Source: JAJDFU01 sp964640855
GTDB lineage: Bacteria > Bacteroidota > Bacteroidia > Chitinophagales > Saprospiraceae
NCBI GenBank assembly: GCA_964640855.1
Contig: CAZXIX010000001.1
Span: 96,035 to 160,034 of the forward strand
DNA length: 64,000 nucleotides
Reading direction: 5' to 3'
Notes under the pieces: generated by a model
The model's input: only the letters and a program-made list of their open reading frames with translations
Database searches by the model: none
Told to the model about the DNA's origin: nothing
In this document: positions 61,084 through 64,000 of the stretch, in pieces
How the letters are laid out: every line of letters begins with the position of its first letter
How positions within the stretch are numbered: position 1 is the first letter of the stretch
Translations under genes and position numbers: made by a program

Positions 61084-63687
61084 CTATTGGTTTTGTCCGC
61101 CATCCATTTCCCATTCGATAAATTCTTCCGACCGGTCTTCCGGATCAGCCCGGTATTCCGGGATATCTCTCCATTCCATGGGCTCGTCAACCATTTGGAC
61201 GTAGCCGAAACGGTTTTGCAAGGCAACCATGATGTCTCTCTTTTGCAGGCTGCTGCTTTGAAAATCCTCTAAAACCTCGCGCTGGGCAGAGCGGACCTCA
61301 ATCTCTCCGCGCTGGCTGCGCACCTGATAATACAGATTAACAAAACCGTTCTTGCGGGCTTTGATGGGGTCGAGTCTCCGGTCATGCCTTCGTATCTTCT
61401 GCCCCAGGGCCTGGAGAACATTGGCTTTGATGTTGTACAGATAAGAATTATCGAAGCCCTGTACGCCATTCAGGGTCAGATTTATCGCGCTGCTCTGAAT
61501 GAACATGACCGGGATGTAAAGCTGTTTGTCCCGGATTTCGAGGTAATTCTGAAGGTCAGAGAATCGAATGTCATTCAGGTCTTTTTCCTTGATGACGGCG
61601 GAGAGTTCTTGCAGGGGCTCGAAGTTTTTGAGTCTCCCTTGTTCGATACCGATGGCGGCCATGATCCTCAGGTTGCCGGGGTCAAATCCCCCCATTTCGT
61701 CGAACTGGCTTTCGATGAGGATTTTGGCATCCAGGACACCGTCGAGGTTTTTCTCCGTGATAACATCTTGTCCGAAATTCTGACATTGGCGAAACAATTC
61801 GCCGACATTTATCTTTCGGCCTTCCACTTTGGCCTGCAGGCGAGGCAATCGCTCAAAGAACAGCGTTCCATCGAGTTGGTAAGAACCGTCCATGGCCAGG
61901 GTGGTTCCCCTCACGCGTACCTGATTGTTGCTGAATTGGAGTTGACCTTCGAAATTTTTTCCCTTTACCATCCCGTAAGCGAATTCCGCAATTTGGGCTT
62001 CGAAGGTTCCGTTTAGGAGATTGGTCAAACGTTGTCGGGCCGCTACCTGGCGGCTGTTGATTTCGGCCAGCTGGACCGGGGAAAGTTTATCCTTCTCATC
62101 TTGCCCGATCCCCAGGTCCATGGCTGCCAACAAGGCATCGATGCTCAGTTCCCTGCCCTCCAATCGAGCCCGGAAGTTCAATTTTGCCCCCTGGCTATTC
62201 AGGGAATCGGCAAAAAGGACGGGCAGCAGATTTTGAGCATTTCCGTTGAACTGGAGCTCCGTGTCAGGCCCTTCGAACTCCAGGCTTTTTATGGTCACCT
62301 CATTATTTTGGATTACCATTTCGCCTCGGTCCACCATGAGGCGGTTTCCGTTGATCTCCAAAAGCGCATCGTCAAATTCGATGGTTCCGTTGGCTCTTAC
62401 CCGATAGATCCGGGAAGTGTTTATCATGTCGGAAATGCGGCCTTCCAGCTGGACGTCCTCGAACTCTATTTCCCCGCTTCCCCTGGAAATGTTCGGGCTT
62501 CCGAGGACAGGGAAAACCGACTTGATGGGGACGATGCCGTTAAAGGCTACCTGAAGGTAGGGGTCTTCGAGGTCGGACAGGCGCAATCGGCCTTCCACCA
62601 ACCTATTGCTGAAATAACCTTGCAGCTCCTGTATTTCAAATACGGAGGAGCGGAGGGTTTGGTTGGAGCCGTTGGTAAAGGTTGCTTTCAGTCGGACATC
62701 TCTGAGGTCATCATTGAGTTGGGGACTGGTGATGCGGCCATCTTCCAGAGAAAAGGTAGCCTGTATCAGCGGAAGTTGGTTATGGCGGGTCTTTCCCTTT
62801 ACAACGGCTTCCAGGTTAAAGTTGCCTCTGCTGTCTACTCCCTGAAGGCTTTCCCGAATGCTGGCAGGGAGGATGTCAATCACCGATGCCAGGCTCCCCT
62901 TTTCACTTTTTAATTGCAGATCGTAATCCAACATACCCTCGCCGGATAAAAGAGAACCGTCTACCCGGAAGGGATTGGGGCCGATCTGGAGGTCCAGGTT
63001 ATTCAGGCGGATCATTCCGGATTCGGAATTTACTTCGACTTTTCCGTCGTAGGCCAGAGGGACTCCTACCAGGAAGCGATCGTTTCCTCTTTGTACAAAT
63101 CGACTTTCAAGTTGGGCACGGGCGCGGAGAACGGTTTGGGAGGAAGAAAAATTCCCGTTGAGTTTTGCCGTTTGGATGAATGCTTCCGTCCGTAGGTTGT
63201 TCTGTTTATTCTCGAAGAAAAGCAGGATGTCTTCCAGGGCAGCCTCTTCCAGGGAGACCTGATAGAAATTCCCGGATTTTTTATTCTCTGAGGGCTTGAA
63301 AATGTCAAAATTGGTCTTTCCCTGCCTGTCTATTCGGACATGAAGGCGTGCTCCTTTTAAGGTGACGGATTTGATCCGGACTTTCTTGTTGAAAAGCGGA
63401 AAAAGGCTGATTCGGGCAGAAAGGGCATCGGCATAGCAAAGCCGGTCACCATAGATATCTTTGACCTCTACTCCGATGAGGCTGGCCGAAACACTTGGAA
63501 AAGAACGGAAAAAAGTCAGGTCAAAATTCTTGACCGTGGCTTCTGTCGTCAGGCTGTTATTGACGGCGGCCAGAAGTTGGTTTCCGATGAGGTTCTTGTA
63601 TCGGAGGGTGATAAAAATGCTCGCTCCGATGAGTAAAACCAGAAAAACGAGCAGAACGAGTCCGATCCGTTTGAGATTCTTTTTCAT
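61084..63687 (-). CDS. AsmA-like envelope protein
   Basis: 867 residues. An N-terminal membrane anchor (IGLVLLVFLVLLIGASIFIT) leads into the AsmA N-terminal domain (FLRSFPSVSASLIGVEVKDI). A long strand-rich repetitive body and an AsmA-like C-terminal region follow (about 610-790, MDGSYQLDGTLFFERL, QLYIPVMFIQSSAINLTLNG). Related proteins (AsmA, TamB, YhdP) span the envelope as lipid-conducting beta-groove bridges, a plausible role here. No tamA or other partner is adjacent. The final 75 residues after the AsmA region are charged. Confidence 0.88.
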   Translation of the reverse strand: MKKNLKRIGLVLLVFLVLLIGASIFITLRYKNLIGNQLLAAVNNSLTTEATVKNFDLTFFRSFPSVSASLIGVEVKDIYGDRLCYADALSARISLFPLFNKKVRIKSVTLKGARLHVRIDRQGKTNFDIFKPSENKKSGNFYQVSLEEAALEDILLFFENKQNNLRTEAFIQTAKLNGNFSSSQTVLRARAQLESRFVQRGNDRFLVGVPLAYDGKVEVNSESGMIRLNNLDLQIGPNPFRVDGSLLSGEGMLDYDLQLKSEKGSLASVIDILPASIRESLQGVDSRGNFNLEAVVKGKTRHNQLPLIQATFSLEDGRITSPQLNDDLRDVRLKATFTNGSNQTLRSSVFEIQELQGYFSNRLVEGRLRLSDLEDPYLQVAFNGIVPIKSVFPVLGSPNISRGSGEIEFEDVQLEGRISDMINTSRIYRVRANGTIEFDDALLEINGNRLMVDRGEMVIQNNEVTIKSLEFEGPDTELQFNGNAQNLLPVLFADSLNSQGAKLNFRARLEGRELSIDALLAAMDLGIGQDEKDKLSPVQLAEINSRQVAARQRLTNLLNGTFEAQIAEFAYGMVKGKNFEGQLQFSNNQVRVRGTTLAMDGSYQLDGTLFFERLPRLQAKVEGRKINVGELFRQCQNFGQDVITEKNLDGVLDAKILIESQFDEMGGFDPGNLRIMAAIGIEQGRLKNFEPLQELSAVIKEKDLNDIRFSDLQNYLEIRDKQLYIPVMFIQSSAINLTLNGVQGFDNSYLYNIKANVLQALGQKIRRHDRRLDPIKARKNGFVNLYYQVRSQRGEIEVRSAQREVLEDFQSSSLQKRDIMVALQNRFGYVQMVDEPMEWRDIPEYRADPEDRSEEFIEWEMDGGQNQ

Positions 63688-63789
63688 ATTTGAGATTCTC
63701 TACAGCAACAGTGCTTAAAGGTAACCCAATGGGAAAACGTTGAACAGTCTTCGGTTCTTTTTCTGGTGAAGAAAAATAGGTTGATGAAA

Positions 63790-63820
63790 TTGTTGGGTTT
63801 CGGAAGAAAGCTTATCTTTG
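63790..63820 (+). promoter_or_regulatory. Promoter upstream of the tRNA-like array
   Basis: TTG at 63790-63792 and TATCTTTG at 63813-63820, spacer 20 bases. Expected transcription start is within about 10 bases, so the RNA would begin about 20 bases before the first tRNA-like unit. Confidence 0.65.
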
Positions 63821-63846
63821 CAGTCGCCTTTCAAAAAATGAAAAAA

Positions 63847-63913
63847 GGGCGATTAGCTCAGTTGGTTTAGAGCATCCCGACAAGTCGGGAGGGTCGTTGT
63901 TCAAAAAAAGTAA
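63847..63913 (+). pseudogene. Truncated tRNA-Val-like unit, copy 1
   Basis: 67 bases including tail. It begins GGGCGATTAGCTCAGTTGG like a tRNA-Val acceptor/D arm (GCTC/GAGC D-stem, GG in the D-loop). The anticodon region is TCCCG-ACAAGT-CGGGA, a 5-bp stem with only 6 loop bases, so no normal seven-base anticodon loop. GGGTCGTTGTTCAA (variable loop and the start of a T arm) then runs straight into A7GTAA. The 3' half of the T arm, the acceptor 3' strand and CCA are missing. Confidence 0.7.
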
Positions 63914-63981
63914 GGGCGATTAGCTCGGTTGGTTTAGAGCATCCTGACAAGTCGGGAGGGTCGTTGTTCAAAAAAAAGTAA
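63914..63981 (+). pseudogene. Truncated tRNA-Val-like unit, copy 2
   Basis: 68 bases. Differs from copy 1 by AGCTCAG to AGCTCGG, CCCGAC to CCTGAC (which keeps a G-U pair in the stem) and one extra A in the tail. Same truncation point (TTCAA then A-run and GTAA). Confidence 0.7.
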
Positions 63982-64000
63982 GGGCGATTAGCTCAGTTGG
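63982..64000 (+). tRNA. Start of a third tRNA-Val-like unit, partial at window end
   Basis: Only GGGCGATTAGCTCAGTTGG is visible, identical to copy 1. Whether this copy is a complete tRNA or another truncated unit cannot be told from the window. Confidence 0.35.

Larger units (their letters stand above)
63847..64000 (+). repeat. Tandem array of 67-68-base tRNA-derived repeats
   Basis: Three starts of GGGCGATTAGCTC at 63847, 63914 and 63982, period 67 then 68 bases; the third copy is cut by the window end after 19 bases. Units are more than 95 percent identical. The array continues beyond the window, so it may end in an intact tRNA-Val gene. Confidence 0.85.

Noticed and set aside
63847..63981. 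Array considered as a CRISPR
   Set aside because: Units are contiguous and nearly identical with no variable spacers, and they read as tRNA 5' halves.

Overview
The window is a stretch of chromosome from a member of the Bacteroidota, most likely of the Saprospiraceae/Lewinella type. Three things point there: several type IX secretion (T9SS) and gliding components, many Bacteroidota-specific families (PorP/SprF, PorQ, DUF5686, DUF6089), and promoters of the Bacteroidota form TAnnTTTG in several intergenic gaps. Base composition is moderately GC-rich and even throughout. I see no prophage, integrase, transposase, CRISPR array or rRNA operon. The placement within Saprospiraceae is an inference from gene content.

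Layout. (1) 1-7.4 kb: a very large T9SS-exported adhesin, cut at the window start, followed by a PorP/SprF outer-membrane partner and an OmpA/PD40 protein. This is the classic SprB-SprF-OmpA type cluster. (2) 7.4-11.9 kb: a radical SAM/SPASM enzyme, a TPR protein and a PorE-like TPR/PD40/OmpA protein. (3) 11.9-19.1 kb: a minus-strand operon SpoIIM-DUF4129-DUF4350-MoxR-DUF58 with a divergent RDD membrane protein. The SpoIIM gene carries an extra C-terminal membrane half. (4) 19.1-28.9 kb: rlmD, a small hypothetical gene, rmlA, an S9 and an M20 peptidase, then dgcN-dgcA (D-glutamate catabolism) and a SanA/YdcF-like protein. (5) 29.4-33.1 kb: a 5'-truncated PIN-domain (VapC-like) remnant beside icmF, a fused coenzyme-B12 acyl-CoA mutase. 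(6) 33.2-38 kb: a POTRA/beta-barrel protein, PorQ and UDP-glucose dehydrogenase. (7) 38-47.6 kb: a patatin-like membrane protein, a thioredoxin-like protein, a ferredoxin-reductase-type flavoprotein divergent from an AlkB alkane hydroxylase, a LysE exporter, a GH3 acyl-adenylating enzyme, YjbQ and a DUF6089 protein. (8) 47.7-61 kb: DUF5686 protein, sulfotransferase, ClpS, peroxiredoxin, EamA transporter, FtsH, RsfS, BirA, CinA, a lipoyl E2 acyltransferase and a lipoprotein sugar-dehydrogenase-like propeller. (9) 61-64 kb: an AsmA-like protein and, at the very end, a tandem array of truncated tRNA-Val-like units behind a good promoter.

The T9SS theme recurs at three separate places (adhesin cluster, PorE-like, PorQ), consistent with scattered T9SS genes in this phylum. 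Most of the rest is housekeeping or central metabolism in short operons. The observations that most deserve a second look are the tRNA-derived tandem array (63.85-64 kb), the terminator-like hairpin inside the apparent start of the radical SAM gene, the SpoIIM fusion, the AlkB/flavoreductase pair without rubredoxin, and two gene remnants (PIN domain at 29.4 kb, frameshifted fragment at 25.7-26.0 kb).
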